In this document: positions 37,755-47,754 of the stretch, piece by piece
Layout: every line of letters begins with the position of its first letter
Position numbering within the stretch: position 1 is the first letter of the stretch
Assembly: GCF_000018025.1 (NCBI RefSeq)
Contig: NC_009831.1
Location: 3,782,001-3,846,000 of the forward strand
Origin: Shewanella sediminis HAW-EB3
GTDB taxonomy: Bacteria > Pseudomonadota > Gammaproteobacteria > Enterobacterales > Shewanellaceae
Direction of reading: 5' to 3'
Length of the DNA: 64,000 nucleotides
Translations under genes and position numbers: made by a program
The notes under the pieces: generated by a model
The model's database searches: none
What the model saw: the letters and a program-made list of their open reading frames with translations, nothing else
Told to the model about the DNA's origin: nothing

Positions 37755-40334
37755 ATGACCACGGAATCAGCTCAACTCGCCAAAGCTCAGCTACTCTCAC
37801 AAAACCACGACCTCCTCACCCGCTTTCGTCATGAGGAGTCGATCAAAAACTTAGTCGCACAACGATGCCAATTCGTCGATGAATTATTACAGCAACAGTG
37901 GCAAGAGCAGCAGTTAGATCAATTTCCCATCGCGCTCATTGCCGTTGGAGGTTATGGCCGCGCCGAGCTGCACCCCCAGTCCGATGTCGACCTTCTTTTC
38001 CTGATCGAGACAGAACTATCCCCCGAAGCCGAACAGGCATTAAGTCGGTATATCGCTTTTTTATGGGATGCTGGTCTGGAGGTCGGTCACAGTGTTCGCA
38101 GTCTGGCTCAAACCCTTGAGCAAGGGCGAAATGACATCACCATAGCCACTAATCTTCTCGAAGCAAGATTGCTTTGTGGTCCCCAGACACTTTATCATTC
38201 TTTACACCTGAGTATCAGAGCCGATGATTTTTGGCCCGCAAGTGATTTTTACATCGCCAAACGTGACGAACAGATCGCACGCCATGCTAAGGCAAGCGCA
38301 TTCGATCTTGAGCCTAATATCAAGACCTGTCCTGGCGGTTTAAGAGACATCCATACCATCTCCTGGGTTGCTATGCGCTACTTTGATGCTGCCAACATTG
38401 AAGCGCTCGTCGGCCATGGGTTTCTCGAGTCCGATGAGCTCAATGAACTGCTCGAGTGCCAGTCCTTCTTATGGGAATTAAGGTTCGCGCTTCATTTGAT
38501 CTCCGGACGGGATGAAAACCGCTTGCTGTTTGACCTTCAGCGCCAGGTAGCAGATCTTCTGGGTTATGAAGATGCCACACAGCTTGGAGTGGAGCAGATG
38601 ATGAAACGCTACTATCGCACCGTAAGGCGTGTGATGGAGCTGAACCAGATGCTACTCCAGCTTTTTAAACGTGCCACACTGGGTCATACTAAAGCGCTGG
38701 AAATAAAAGGGATCAACGACGACTTTCAACTGCGTGGTAAGTTTATAGAAAGTATCACAGAAAACCTTTTTGACGACCCGGTCCAGCTGATGACGCTGTT
38801 TCTCCATGCGGCAAAAAACTCCAATATTCAGGGTATTTATGCCCCGACTTTGAGAAGCTTGAGGAAGGCCCGACGTGCCCAGACGCAAGCATTGTTGAAC
38901 CTTCCAGCATGCAGAGCTGTCTTCTCAGAGATATTGCGCCATCCCAGAGGCATCGCCGCCTTGTCCTTAATGCACCGACATGGTGTTTTATCTTCATATC
39001 TACCCGCCTGGCGAGATATTGAGGGGCAGATGCAATTCGATCTTTTTCACGCTTATACGGTCGATGAGCATACCCATAGACTCCTGCAAAATATTGAAAG
39101 CTTCGCTCAAACTGATCAAAAAGAGGAGTTTCCGTTAGGCTCCGTACTCATCAACCAATTACCCAAAAAAGGCCTGCTCGTGCTGGCGGCGCTGTTTCAC
39201 GACATTGGGAAGGGACGTGGCGGCGACCATAGTAAACTAGGGGCTGTTGATGCACTCGATTTCTGTAAGCTCCATGGGCTCAACGATCACGATGGTCGGA
39301 TGGTTGCGTGGTTAGTAGAAAATCACTTGGTAATGTCTGTCACCGCGCAAAGACGCGATATTTCCGATCCCGATGTGGTCGCCGACTTTGCTGATAAAGT
39401 CAGAGATTCGGTACACCTGAGTTACCTTTACTGCTTAACCGTTGCCGATATCTGTGCCACCAATGAAAAGACCTGGAACAGTTGGAAAGGCTCTTTACTT
39501 CGAGATCTTTATTTCTCCACACAACGCGTGTTGGCCCGAGGCAAAGAGAAGCCTGTCGATATTCGCGCTCGAGTCAGGGAGCATCAGGCAAAGGCAAAAA
39601 AAGAGCTGCTCAGACGTGGCGTGAAAGAGAAAAGCCTGGATGTATTATGGCAGCGATTTAAAGCCGATTATTTTTTACGCCATCAGCCTAATCAGATAGC
39701 CTGGCATGCAGAAGCCATACTTAAACATAAACAAGATGAACCTCTGGTCCTTATCTCTAAGCACACGACCAGAGGTGGCACAGAGCTGTTCATCTATGGA
39801 AAAGATAAACCTAAGCTATTCACGACCGTTATGGCCGTGTTAGACAACAAAAACATCAATGTTCACGAAGCCGGTATCATGGCCTCTAAAGATCAATATG
39901 TGCTAGATTCTTTTGTCATTTTAGAGCAGGATGGAAGCCCTGTATCGCGGGTGTCACGAATTCAGGCACTCAGAAAAACACTAATTAAAGCGCTAAACAG
40001 TGACACATCTAAGCTGCCAAAATTTAAGAAGCTTTCACGGAAAATGAAACCTTTTAGGGTGCGAACTCAGGTAAATTTCTTGCCCTCTCGGCGCCATGGC
40101 ACCAGCATGATGGAACTTATTGCACTCGATAGTCCGGGACTCTTGGCAAAAGTTGGGGATATTCTTTATCGATGCCAACTCAAATTGTTGGCAGCAAAAA
40201 TAACGACTATTGGCGAGCGAGCAGAAGATTTTTTTATTCTGCAAAATACCGAGGGTGAGCAGCTGAATGAAATTCAACAAGAGATGTTGAGACAGAACTT
40301 AATCACTGCACTCACAAAGCCTGCTCAATATTAG
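37755..40334 (+). CDS. glnD: Bifunctional uridylyltransferase/uridylyl-removing enzyme GlnD
   Basis: Glutamine sensor that adds or removes UMP on PII proteins and so controls nitrogen assimilation. The 859 aa have the nucleotidyltransferase motif [19 protein letters not shown] (about residue 67-85), the GlnD PII-UTase domain, an HD phosphohydrolase motif [14 protein letters not shown] (about 485), and two C-terminal ACT domains (from about 675 and 785) that bind glutamine. Order and length are canonical. Confidence 0.97.
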   Translation: MTTESAQLAKAQLLSQNHDLLTRFRHEESIKNLVAQRCQFVDELLQQQWQEQQLDQFPIALIAVGGYGRAELHPQSDVDLLFLIETELSPEAEQALSRYIAFLWDAGLEVGHSVRSLAQTLEQGRNDITIATNLLEARLLCGPQTLYHSLHLSIRADDFWPASDFYIAKRDEQIARHAKASAFDLEPNIKTCPGGLRDIHTISWVAMRYFDAANIEALVGHGFLESDELNELLECQSFLWELRFALHLISGRDENRLLFDLQRQVADLLGYEDATQLGVEQMMKRYYRTVRRVMELNQMLLQLFKRATLGHTKALEIKGINDDFQLRGKFIESITENLFDDPVQLMTLFLHAAKNSNIQGIYAPTLRSLRKARRAQTQALLNLPACRAVFSEILRHPRGIAALSLMHRHGVLSSYLPAWRDIEGQMQFDLFHAYTVDEHTHRLLQNIESFAQTDQKEEFPLGSVLINQLPKKGLLVLAALFHDIGKGRGGDHSKLGAVDALDFCKLHGLNDHDGRMVAWLVENHLVMSVTAQRRDISDPDVVADFADKVRDSVHLSYLYCLTVADICATNEKTWNSWKGSLLRDLYFSTQRVLARGKEKPVDIRARVREHQAKAKKELLRRGVKEKSLDVLWQRFKADYFLRHQPNQIAWHAEAILKHKQDEPLVLISKHTTRGGTELFIYGKDKPKLFTTVMAVLDNKNINVHEAGIMASKDQYVLDSFVILEQDGSPVSRVSRIQALRKTLIKALNSDTSKLPKFKKLSRKMKPFRVRTQVNFLPSRRHGTSMMELIALDSPGLLAKVGDILYRCQLKLLAAKITTIGERAEDFFILQNTEGEQLNEIQQEMLRQNLITALTKPAQY

Positions 40335-40465
40335 CGCTTACTGTACAACCTATGAGCAAGACTCAAGCAAACGGTGCATCCAGTATTTGAATTCTGAGTG
40401 AGTTATTCTAATTCACTCTTTCATATTCATATCTCGGCAGCACTTTTTAGTGGCTTGTGTATATA

Positions 40466-40479
40466 ATACCGATTGGTAT
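40466..40479. repeat. Solo palindromic MITE end upstream of dapD
   Basis: ATACC-GATT-GGTAT, within TATAATACCGATTGGTATAAC. The left part equals the left end and the right part equals the right end of the MITE at 50342-50655, as if the interior had been deleted. It also contributes a TATAAT (40462-40467) that could serve as a -10 element for dapD. Confidence 0.5.
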
Positions 40480-40526
40480 AACCTTTTTAAATCAGATTCA
40501 GTCAATAACACAATTGGGAGACGTTA

Positions 40527-41351
40527 ATGGAGGCTTTACGCCAACGCATAGAGGCAGCTTTTGAAGCTCGCGCAGAAATAACCCCTAACTCAGTAGAACC
40601 GAGCGTTCGTGCTGATGTAGAGAAAGCAATTAGCATGCTTGATAAAGGTGAAGCTAGAGTTGCTGAGAAAATTGATGGCCAGTGGCACGTTCATCAGTGG
40701 CTAAAGAAAGCCGTTCTGCTCTCTTTCCGTATCTTCGATAATGGTGTTATCGATGGTGGCGAAACGAAATACTTCGATAAAGTTCCCATGAAATTTGCCG
40801 ATTACGATGAAGCTCGCTTCAAAGAGGAAGCAATCCGAGTCGTTCCGCCAGCCACGGTACGTAAAGGCTCTTTCATCGGTAAGAACACGGTTCTGATGCC
40901 TTCATATGTGAACCTTGGCGCCTATGTTGACGAGGGTACTATGGTCGATACCTGGGCCACGGTGGGCTCTTGTGCTCAGATAGGTAAGAATGTTCACCTA
41001 TCTGGCGGTGTTGGCATTGGTGGTGTATTGGAGCCATTACAAGCAGGGCCAACTATCATCGAAGATAACTGTTTCATAGGTGCACGTTCTGAAGTCGTTG
41101 AGGGCGTCATTGTCGAAGAGGGTAGCGTTATTTCCATGGGCGTTTATCTTGGACAAAGTACCCGTATCTATGACCGTGAAACAGGTGAGGTTCATTACGG
41201 AAGAGTACCGGCTGGCTCGGTTGTCGTTTCAGGGACCTTACCTTCAAAATGCGGAACCTATAATCTTTACGCCGCTATTATTGTCAAAAAAGTTGACGCT
41301 AAGACTCGCGGTAAAGTGGGCATCAACGAACTATTAAGAATCGTTGACTAA
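40527..41351 (+). CDS. dapD: 2,3,4,5-tetrahydropyridine-2,6-dicarboxylate N-succinyltransferase
   Basis: Succinylase step of lysine/diaminopimelate synthesis. The 274 aa have the alpha-helical N-terminal domain and a hexapeptide-repeat beta-helix with [25 protein letters not shown] (read in parts), then [19 protein letters not shown] and [12 protein letters not shown]. Length equals E. coli DapD. A good ribosome binding site (GGGAGA) is upstream. It follows glnD by 192 bp and ends in a strong terminator. Confidence 0.97.
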   Translation: MEALRQRIEAAFEARAEITPNSVEPSVRADVEKAISMLDKGEARVAEKIDGQWHVHQWLKKAVLLSFRIFDNGVIDGGETKYFDKVPMKFADYDEARFKEEAIRVVPPATVRKGSFIGKNTVLMPSYVNLGAYVDEGTMVDTWATVGSCAQIGKNVHLSGGVGIGGVLEPLQAGPTIIEDNCFIGARSEVVEGVIVEEGSVISMGVYLGQSTRIYDRETGEVHYGRVPAGSVVVSGTLPSKCGTYNLYAAIIVKKVDAKTRGKVGINELLRIVD

Positions 41352-41394
41352 TCCCACCCTTTCCCTGAGTTTCAAGGGTTAGCTAAAGACAAAT

Positions 41395-41421
41395 AAAATC
41401 CCACTTCAGGTGGGATTTTTT
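41395..41421 (+). terminator. Intrinsic terminator of dapD
   Basis: AAAATCCCAC-TTCAG-GTGGGATTTTTT: a 7-bp GC-rich stem extended by A-T pairs, followed by a T-run, about 45 bases after the dapD stop. Confidence 0.88.
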
Positions 41422-41603
41422 ATGCCCATTCAGGTATTATTTTTTATGCCAATTTGTCGAAATACATAAATTGTTACTCAGGGAAACAGTCTGTTCCCAA
41501 CTGCACATTTCGATACACTTAGCTACAAATCGCTTACAGCATTTCAGTCGAAAAGGGTCTTTACTCAATAACACACCCTGAATAAAAGACGCTAGGAGCG
41601 ACC

Positions 41604-41948
41604 ATGAAAAAGTTCATTGCTATCGCAGCCATAATCCTGACCCCACTTGCTTTTAATGCTTCAGCAGCCATGTCTCCTCAGATTGAAAAAACATTGATAC
41701 AAGTTTGTAAAGCTGGAGCCAGTAACAGTCTATTTAAATTCAACGATACGATGAAAGGCTATCGTATTAACAAGCAGAGAGTCTTCCCTCGCTTAGTTTG
41801 TAATGGACAGAGTTATCATCAATTTGCATTGAGTCATGGTGCAGATAGAACAGCCAGTAAGATTGCCCCATATATGAAAGGTCAAGTAACGATTAAAGAT
41901 TTGGCTATGACTTATAGTTCAGACGAGATGTTGGCGGTGAACTATTAA
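41604..41948 (+). CDS. Small exported DUF3718-family protein
   Basis: Hypothetical secreted protein of 114 aa. The signal peptide (MKKFIAIAAIILTPLAFNASA) is followed by about 90 mature residues with two cysteines (in QVCKAG and RLVCNGQ) that may form a disulfide. The sequence resembles DUF3718 proteins of Shewanella and relatives, whose function is unknown. A ribosome binding site (AGGAG) lies close before the ATG and a strong terminator follows, so it is a single-gene unit. Confidence 0.75.
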   Translation: MKKFIAIAAIILTPLAFNASAAMSPQIEKTLIQVCKAGASNSLFKFNDTMKGYRINKQRVFPRLVCNGQSYHQFALSHGADRTASKIAPYMKGQVTIKDLAMTYSSDEMLAVNY

Positions 41949-41975
41949 GCCTTATTAATTAGTCATAAAAATGAA

Positions 41976-42002
41976 AACAGCCTCATTTGAGGCTGTTTTT
42001 TT
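41976..42002 (+). terminator. Intrinsic terminator of the DUF3718 gene
   Basis: AACAGCCTC-ATTT-GAGGCTGTT is followed by seven T. It also lies between this gene and the convergent purU. Confidence 0.88.
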
Positions 42003-42142
42003 ATTTTAAACGGTCAGGAAACCCATTACAGTTCCAAGGTTAAAGTGTAAAAGATAATAACGATAGACACATAATTTGTTACTTTGAGACAGGTCCAGAA
42101 TTAATATCAACACTTAGCCATACTTGGATACCAATCTCTGAT

Positions 42143-42976
42143 TTAAAAAACGACAGTTTTATTCCCATACACGATCACTTCTTCATGCAATACCAATTGT
42201 AACGCCTTACTTAGTACACTTTTTTCAACATCTCGCCCACACCGGGCCAAATCTTCAGCGCTATAACTGTGGTCGACAGGAATGACATCTTGTTTAATTA
42301 TTGGCCCTTCATCTAAGCAATTGTTAACGAAATGGGCCGTCGCACCAATAATTTTCACCCCCCGCTCCCAAGCCTGTCGGTAAGGGGCCGCACCGATAAA
42401 TGCTGGTAAAAATGAGTGATGAATATTGATAATTCGATTGGGGAATTGCTCTACAAATTCAGGCGTTAAAATTCGCATAAACTTTGCTAAAACAAGGTAA
42501 TCGGGCTGATACTTATCTATCACTTTACTCATCATCTTCTCATGCTCGAGGCGAGACACGCCTTCATGGGAAATATAGTGAAAAGGAATATCAAACTTAT
42601 CCGTTAACGGTTTAAGACTATCGTAATTACTGACAATCGCGGCAATTTCAATATCCAAACCACCGTAATAGGCTTTCATCAAAATATCACCAAGACAGTG
42701 AGCCTCTTTAGTCACTAAAATAACCACTCGTTTCTTAGCCGTATTGACCAACTTGACGTGACTTGACTCAGGTAACACTTCATCGATATCGGATAAAATG
42801 AGTGCATCATTGAAGTCTCCTTCTAGCTCAGTTCGCATAAAAAAGCGTCCTTGAGCATTATCAACGAATTCACTATTTTTTATGATATTCAAGTGATGCT
42901 TAAAACATACTCCAGTGATTTTCGTTATTAATCCCTGTGCATCTGCACAGTCGGTGATCAATACTTTACGTTCCAT
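42143..42976 (-). CDS. purU: Formyltetrahydrofolate deformylase
   Basis: Hydrolyses 10-formyl-THF to THF and formate, balancing one-carbon pools. The 277 aa have an N-terminal ACT domain (KVLITDCADAQGLITKITGVC) that senses Met/Gly in homologs, and a formyltransferase-type C-terminal domain with IINIHHSFLPAFIGAAPY and IGATAHFVNNCLDEGPII, including the catalytic Asn-His-Asp set. Convergent with the DUF3718 gene; the PTS permease gene lies 41 bp upstream on the same strand. Confidence 0.95.
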   Translation of the reverse strand: MERKVLITDCADAQGLITKITGVCFKHHLNIIKNSEFVDNAQGRFFMRTELEGDFNDALILSDIDEVLPESSHVKLVNTAKKRVVILVTKEAHCLGDILMKAYYGGLDIEIAAIVSNYDSLKPLTDKFDIPFHYISHEGVSRLEHEKMMSKVIDKYQPDYLVLAKFMRILTPEFVEQFPNRIINIHHSFLPAFIGAAPYRQAWERGVKIIGATAHFVNNCLDEGPIIKQDVIPVDHSYSAEDLARCGRDVEKSVLSKALQLVLHEEVIVYGNKTVVF

Positions 42977-43017
42977 CTCTATTTCCCCAAAGTTAAAATT
43001 AATGTTTACAAATATAA

Positions 43018-44487
43018 TTAAGAACGTGTATCGATATACCTTTGTAATAGTCGGCGTATACTTTCGGCCTTAGTACCATAAACAACCTGCACACCATTGC
43101 CGACAACGACAACCCCTTTGGCACCCAACTGTTTCAACCTTAATTTATCGACTAATAAAGGTTGCTTTACACTTATTCTTAAGCGAGTCAAACAAGCACT
43201 TAAATCGAGGATATTATCGGTCCCTCCAAGCGCCCTGACAATCGTCAGTAAGCCGGCTTGAGGTTTGCTATCTTGCTCCATTCGTCCGGGTGTCTTGAGG
43301 TTAAAGAGTAAAATAGCCCCTCTAAAAATCAGGTAATAAATCACTGCCGTCAATGGCCCTAAGATCAAAAACCACTCGCTATTTTTAGCATTGCCAAACA
43401 ACAGAGAAAAATCAACCAGCCCATGGGAAAATACAATACTGTGATGGATTTCAAGCGTAATACATACCGCATAAGCGATCCCCGTCATCAAGGCATGCAG
43501 TAAAAATAACAGAGGTGCAATAAACATGAATGCAAATTCGATAGGTTCAGTAACACCGGTAAGCCAGCTTGCAGAGGCTGCTGATATCATAATGCCAGCG
43601 ACTCTGTTTCTCTGCCCTCTATCGGCACAACGCCAAATAGCCAGAGCAGCTGCAGGTAACCCCCACATTTTTATCAAGTAACCACCTGCCAAATTTCCTG
43701 CAAGCGGATCTCCGGCAAGATACCGAGCCACTTCACCTCTTATCACTTCCCCATCTTTAACGTACTGCCCCATCTCTAAATAAAACGGCGCGTTCCAGAT
43801 ATGATGTAATCCCAATGGGATGAGTAGTCTTTCTACTGCACCATACAGCGCAAAGGCTTCAGCAGGCTTTTGATATACGACCCAATTGGAAAACCGCTCT
43901 ATCCATAAGGACATCGACGGCCAGATATGAACAAGCAGATAGGCAAGAATAATGCTGAAAGGGATCATTAACAGAGGGGCACTTCTCCTTCCTTCAAAGA
44001 AAGAAAAAACCGCAGGAAGACGTAACTTTTGACTTTGATTTACCGCAAAACAGGTTACAACCCCTACAAGCATTCCTCCGGCAATCCCTGTATCTATGGT
44101 CTCCACCCCCAAGAGGGTTCGAGTTGGAACTTGATACACTTCAGCCAAGGCGGCCATGCTTGAGAGGTATACACCAAAGCCAAATACAGCACTGAATGCA
44201 GCGATGCCCTGATCTTTACAAAAACCTATCGATACCGCGACGGCAAATAACATAGGCATCATGGTAAAAATGAGATTGCCCACAGTTAACATGAGTACCG
44301 ACAACGGCTCAGGAATAAATGGGATGGGATTACTGGCCAAACCAATCATGACCCCTGCCGCGGGTAAAATGGCAATAGGGATCAACAACGCCTGACTGAG
44401 TCTTTGCGCAAATTTAAACCAATGCTGAGTAATATAACTTAAGCAACGGTTTCCATGTCGATTAGATCTTTCCAGCTTTGCAGCCAT
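43018..44487 (-). CDS. PTS EIICB permease, glucose/N-acetylglucosamine family
   Basis: Phosphotransferase-system sugar permease. Residues about 25-390 form the EIIC membrane domain (QRLSQALLIPIAILPAAGVMIGL, ERLLIPLGLHHIWNAPF, TGVTEPIEFAFMF). The C-terminal EIIB domain carries the phosphorylated Cys near residue 430 in LDLSACLTRLRISVK. No EIIA domain is fused, so Crr elsewhere would donate phosphate. PtsG and NagE-like members cannot be separated here. The first ATG lies inside the 3' end of yqcA (49-base overlap) and adds about 20 non-family residues; a non-canonical start nearer to SYITQHWFKFAQ is possible. Confidence 0.85.
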   Translation of the reverse strand: MAAKLERSNRHGNRCLSYITQHWFKFAQRLSQALLIPIAILPAAGVMIGLASNPIPFIPEPLSVLMLTVGNLIFTMMPMLFAVAVSIGFCKDQGIAAFSAVFGFGVYLSSMAALAEVYQVPTRTLLGVETIDTGIAGGMLVGVVTCFAVNQSQKLRLPAVFSFFEGRRSAPLLMIPFSIILAYLLVHIWPSMSLWIERFSNWVVYQKPAEAFALYGAVERLLIPLGLHHIWNAPFYLEMGQYVKDGEVIRGEVARYLAGDPLAGNLAGGYLIKMWGLPAAALAIWRCADRGQRNRVAGIMISAASASWLTGVTEPIEFAFMFIAPLLFLLHALMTGIAYAVCITLEIHHSIVFSHGLVDFSLLFGNAKNSEWFLILGPLTAVIYYLIFRGAILLFNLKTPGRMEQDSKPQAGLLTIVRALGGTDNILDLSACLTRLRISVKQPLLVDKLRLKQLGAKGVVVVGNGVQVVYGTKAESIRRLLQRYIDTRS

Positions 44488-44903
44488 GCCTTTGCTTCTA
44501 CCTCAGGTTCCATTGTTTCACAGGCGTCTATTTTTAAAATATCACCAATTCGCTGCGAACCTAGTTCAGTGAACAGTTCATCAAACTGTATCCCAGCCCG
44601 ACAAAAAGTTTCGTAACTCGAGTCGCCAAGGGCGATCACGCCGTACCTAAGTTCAGGAAGGTAAGGTGCCGTAGCTTTAATACTTTCAAACCAAGGAAGT
44701 ATGTCATCCGGAACATCTCCATGTCCCGTGGTTGAACAAATAATCAATAAGACTTCATCTTGCGGAGGAGTGAAACCACCTAATTCGTCATGTTGAAGCA
44801 ATGCCACCTCTCGACCTTCGCATTGAAACTCATTACATAAGGTTTCAGCTACGAATTGAGCATTGCCATAGACAGTTCCAAAAATCAGATTCACTTTTCT
44901 CAT
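44439..44903 (-). CDS. yqcA: YqcA/MioC-type flavodoxin
   Basis: Short-chain flavodoxin binding FMN, 154 aa. The phosphate loop is FGTVYGNAQFVAE, with STTGHGDVPDDILPWF and YGVIALGDSSYETFCRAG around the isoalloxazine. Sequence and neighbourhood (truC, yqcC close by) match E. coli YqcA better than MioC. Its 3' end overlaps the PTS gene start. Redox partner unknown. Confidence 0.88.
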   Translation of the reverse strand: MRKVNLIFGTVYGNAQFVAETLCNEFQCEGREVALLQHDELGGFTPPQDEVLLIICSTTGHGDVPDDILPWFESIKATAPYLPELRYGVIALGDSSYETFCRAGIQFDELFTELGSQRIGDILKIDACETMEPEVEAKAWLQSWKDLIDMETVA

Positions 44904-45006
44904 GTTTCAGATCGCCCTCTGTTCAATTTAGACTTATAATCCAAACAATACTTTATTGACAGCGTCATGCCAACTGATTCAATTGAAGTTTCAAGGACTC
45001 AATAAG

Positions 45007-45180
45007 ATGCGCCACTCTAATCGCCAAAAGCACCTGAAACAGCTTCATCGCTCAGCTCACATCAGACGCATGTGTTATTTTCGAACGGTTCAATCCGGTA
45101 ACACCTTAAATGCTCCCTCACAATCTATGCATTCAGAAGATAAAACCACGCAACACCATGAAAGCAGTCACAAGAAGTAG
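45007..45180 (+). CDS. Small basic hypothetical protein
   Basis: Possible 57-aa protein starting MRHSNRQKHLKQLHRSAHIRRM, strongly basic in the first half and His/Ser-rich in the tail. The start was chosen because AAGGA lies nine bases before this ATG; an upstream ATG at 44956 lacks one. It is divergent from yqcA. No family recognised. Codon use is not distinctive, so it could be a chance reading frame. Confidence 0.4.
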   Translation: MRHSNRQKHLKQLHRSAHIRRMCYFRTVQSGNTLNAPSQSMHSEDKTTQHHESSHKK

Positions 45181-45341
45181 ATACACCAAGAATAAAAGCC
45201 ATTAGAAAGATAAGAGTAACCTATTGATTATAGACTACTCATTTCTTATTGATGCTCTGAACACTTCAAGAACCGTTGCAAACCGTAGCCTGGTAATTGC
45301 CATCGCTAAACACAAGAGAATATATACAGCCGTTTGATTTC

Positions 45342-46178
45342 TTACACAATAAAATAAGATCTATCCGTCGCTAACTTCTCTTCATCCCACCCAAACGCCT
45401 CAAACAAGGTGAACCACTGCTCCTCAAGCTCTGTTTCGATAGTGATACGCTCTCCACTTCTGGGGTGATCGAAAGAGAGGTGTTTGGCGATCAACCATAG
45501 TCTGTTCATCGAGAAATGTTCTCTGAAGAATTTATTCTGCTTACCGTCACCATGGGTTGTGTCGCCGACAATAGGGTGTCTTAAATGAGCCATATGACGA
45601 CGTAACTGATGTTTACGCCCTGTATGCGGAGTTAACTTTACCAACGCATATCGACTCGTTGCATATCGTCCCGACGGAAAAGGGATTTCAGTATTAAGCA
45701 GCGGCTGATAGCTGGTTACCGCATCTTGCGCAGCTTTATTAGGATCAACATCTTTATCACCGTGATCATCAAGCTCCACTTTAAGCGCATAATCTAAGGT
45801 GTCGGCCTCATGCATATTCCCCCTGACTATGGCTAAGTAATGCTTATCTACAGTTTTAGCTTCAAATTGTTCACACAATTTATTGGCCATCTCGCTACTC
45901 TTGGCAAACAGCAACACACCCGAGGTTGGCCTGTCGAGTCTGTGTACAGGAAATACATGGCAACCCACTTTATCGCGGGTTAATTGCATCGCAAAAAAAC
46001 GCTCGCGACGTGCCAGATAAGAGCGATGCACTAACAGGCCTGCAGGCTTATGAATAGCCACCACATCATCATCTTCAAACAGAATCTCGATTTCGGGCGC
46101 TGACTCTTCGACAGCATCTTCTACCATTTCCGGAGACTCAGCTATATCTGGATCTTTTTCAACCGTCTCTTCTAGCAT
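45342..46178 (-). CDS. truC: tRNA pseudouridine(65) synthase TruC
   Basis: Isomerises U65 in certain tRNAs. The RluA-type catalytic motif is HRLDRPTSG with D82 in this numbering; GRKHQLRRHMAHLRHPIVGD is also diagnostic. The start used is the ATG one base after the yqcC stop (TAACATG); an earlier in-frame ATG lies within yqcC. Compared with E. coli TruC there is an acidic N-terminal extension of about 28 residues (EETVEKDPDIAE onward). Operon yqcC-truC as in E. coli. Confidence 0.92.
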   Translation of the reverse strand: MLEETVEKDPDIAESPEMVEDAVEESAPEIEILFEDDDVVAIHKPAGLLVHRSYLARRERFFAMQLTRDKVGCHVFPVHRLDRPTSGVLLFAKSSEMANKLCEQFEAKTVDKHYLAIVRGNMHEADTLDYALKVELDDHGDKDVDPNKAAQDAVTSYQPLLNTEIPFPSGRYATSRYALVKLTPHTGRKHQLRRHMAHLRHPIVGDTTHGDGKQNKFFREHFSMNRLWLIAKHLSFDHPRSGERITIETELEEQWFTLFEAFGWDEEKLATDRSYFIV

Positions 46179-46179
46179 G

Positions 46180-46500
46180 TTATCTTTGTTCACTGAGCAA
46201 TGTATCCAAATTGTCAAAAATCAAAATCAAAGTATGTAAGTTTTTCTTACTACTCCATACATGATGGGCCATAGGCGCTATCGCAATGTTAGTGGGTAAA
46301 GCCTGACCTCTGTCTATCAAATCTTTCATCTTAGGAATGAAAATAAACTGAACCCAATTCTCAAAAGGCATCGCTTCACAACTAAAGGGCGAACTATCAT
46401 TCATGGCTTCTTGTGAGGGGTTCTCTGAGGACCATAGTGATTGCAGCCTGAGTTCACTCTCTAACTTATCGAGCAATTCAGTCGTCTTTAAATAGAGCAC
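46180..46500 (-). CDS. yqcC: YqcC-family protein (DUF446)
   Basis: Small all-helical protein of unknown function, 106 aa. The family core PFENWVQFIFIPKMKDLIDRG is visible in the middle, with LPTNIAIAPMAHHVW after it. It lies immediately upstream of truC with nearly coupled translation, exactly as in E. coli (yqcC-truC-yqcA). In E. coli the next element is csrB, which helps identify the noncoding RNA at 48222-48894. Confidence 0.9.
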   Translation of the reverse strand: MLYLKTTELLDKLESELRLQSLWSSENPSQEAMNDSSPFSCEAMPFENWVQFIFIPKMKDLIDRGQALPTNIAIAPMAHHVWSSKKNLHTLILIFDNLDTLLSEQR

Positions 46501-46692
46501 TTAACACACCTTCTAATCAACACAAATGATGGTAGAAACATCGAACACACTCTTGGTGGCCCTCCCGCCTTATTAGACAATAATACCACCTCACTTACAT
46601 TCTCTCTATATGCCTATAGATAAGAGAAAAATCACAAGCATGTTCGACTACCTCAGGCTATGTCTGAAACTCGCATCTTGAAGTAGCTTGGG

Positions 46693-46698
46693 TATAAT
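46693..46698 (+). promoter_or_regulatory. Candidate -10 element for the DUF3549-DUF3301 operon
   Basis: A perfect TATAAT about 40 bases before the ATG of the DUF3549 gene, in the sequence CTTGGGTATAATAG. No good -35 is seen at 16-18 bases, so the assignment is tentative. Confidence 0.45.
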
Positions 46699-46740
46699 AG
46701 CCCCCATTAAATAGCAGAACATCTACGTTACGGCAGCCAC

Positions 46741-47754
46741 ATGACAGAAATAACGACCCTCAGCCAGTTCCTGACAACAGCTAATACACAATTCCAAGTC
46801 TATGATATGGGAAGAAGAGTCCAGCACATCGACATGATGGCGTTTAACGAAATAGAAAGTCTGAACTCACCTTATCCATCTCCGCTACAAGGGCATGCAC
46901 AATTTGCTATCGTATTTTGGGATGCCAGCCAACAGCACTATATCTGGTTTTTAAAATTACCATTAGATGAACGAGGCTTGTTATCACCGGCACCAAGAAC
47001 CCAGTTTATAAAGATGATTGTGGAGGCTCTTGGACGAGACCCGGCGCAGACATTATCAGAAGAACAGCAACAGAAATTGGCTAACCACCCATTTGCATTT
47101 AAACCTTCGGCAGAAAAACTCGCGATATTTAACGCCTTGGTACGTAAGCAGCTAGGTGATAAAGCCTCACCTCAATATGAGTTTGCCTACCAATATATTT
47201 CCGGGCAGGTGAAGACGGAAAACTGGCAAGAAATTGGGCTTCAGGGCATTGCGGACATCTGTGTTCGTTCCAATGAGTTAGATCACCTTAACCATCTTAA
47301 AGCTTGTTTTGAATATGCCTCGACAGAAGTACAGATCGCAATCTGTCAGTGTCTGGAGCATTTAACAATAGATAAAGAACTGGCTGAAATCATATTAGCT
47401 AAGTTAATCGCTGCTGATAAGACAACAAAACTCTATTACCTAAGAGCGCTGGCATCACATTCATCGCTGACCCAAGAGGCAGTCTTGCATCTAGCCCAAG
47501 GTCAGTTACTCAATGCCGATGCGTTGATCACCATAGCCGCCAGAAACTGGACTGTACTTAAACACGATGCAACCCGCACAATTTACTTAGAAGCACTCGC
47601 GACGCAGGAACAGCACTTCTTTAATCAAATTTTTGCTGATATTGTGGTGATCCCTGTGTTACGAACTCAAATGCTTGCCGAGCTTCGTAACCCGAATAGA
47701 AGTCCGCAGCTATCTGCTGCCATTGGTGGATTATTTAAGGTTACAAAAGCATGA
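46741..47754 (+). CDS. DUF3549-family protein
   Basis: Cytoplasmic protein of unknown function, 337 aa, with no signal peptide or membrane segment. The sequence (TLSQFLTTANTQFQVYDMGRRVQ, then FKPSAEKLAIFNALVRKQL) is characteristic of DUF3549 in Shewanella and Vibrio. The C-terminal half looks like alpha-helical repeats. It overlaps the next gene by four bases (ATGA), so the two are coupled. Confidence 0.82.
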   Translation: MTEITTLSQFLTTANTQFQVYDMGRRVQHIDMMAFNEIESLNSPYPSPLQGHAQFAIVFWDASQQHYIWFLKLPLDERGLLSPAPRTQFIKMIVEALGRDPAQTLSEEQQQKLANHPFAFKPSAEKLAIFNALVRKQLGDKASPQYEFAYQYISGQVKTENWQEIGLQGIADICVRSNELDHLNHLKACFEYASTEVQIAICQCLEHLTIDKELAEIILAKLIAADKTTKLYYLRALASHSSLTQEAVLHLAQGQLLNADALITIAARNWTVLKHDATRTIYLEALATQEQHFFNQIFADIVVIPVLRTQMLAELRNPNRSPQLSAAIGGLFKVTKA

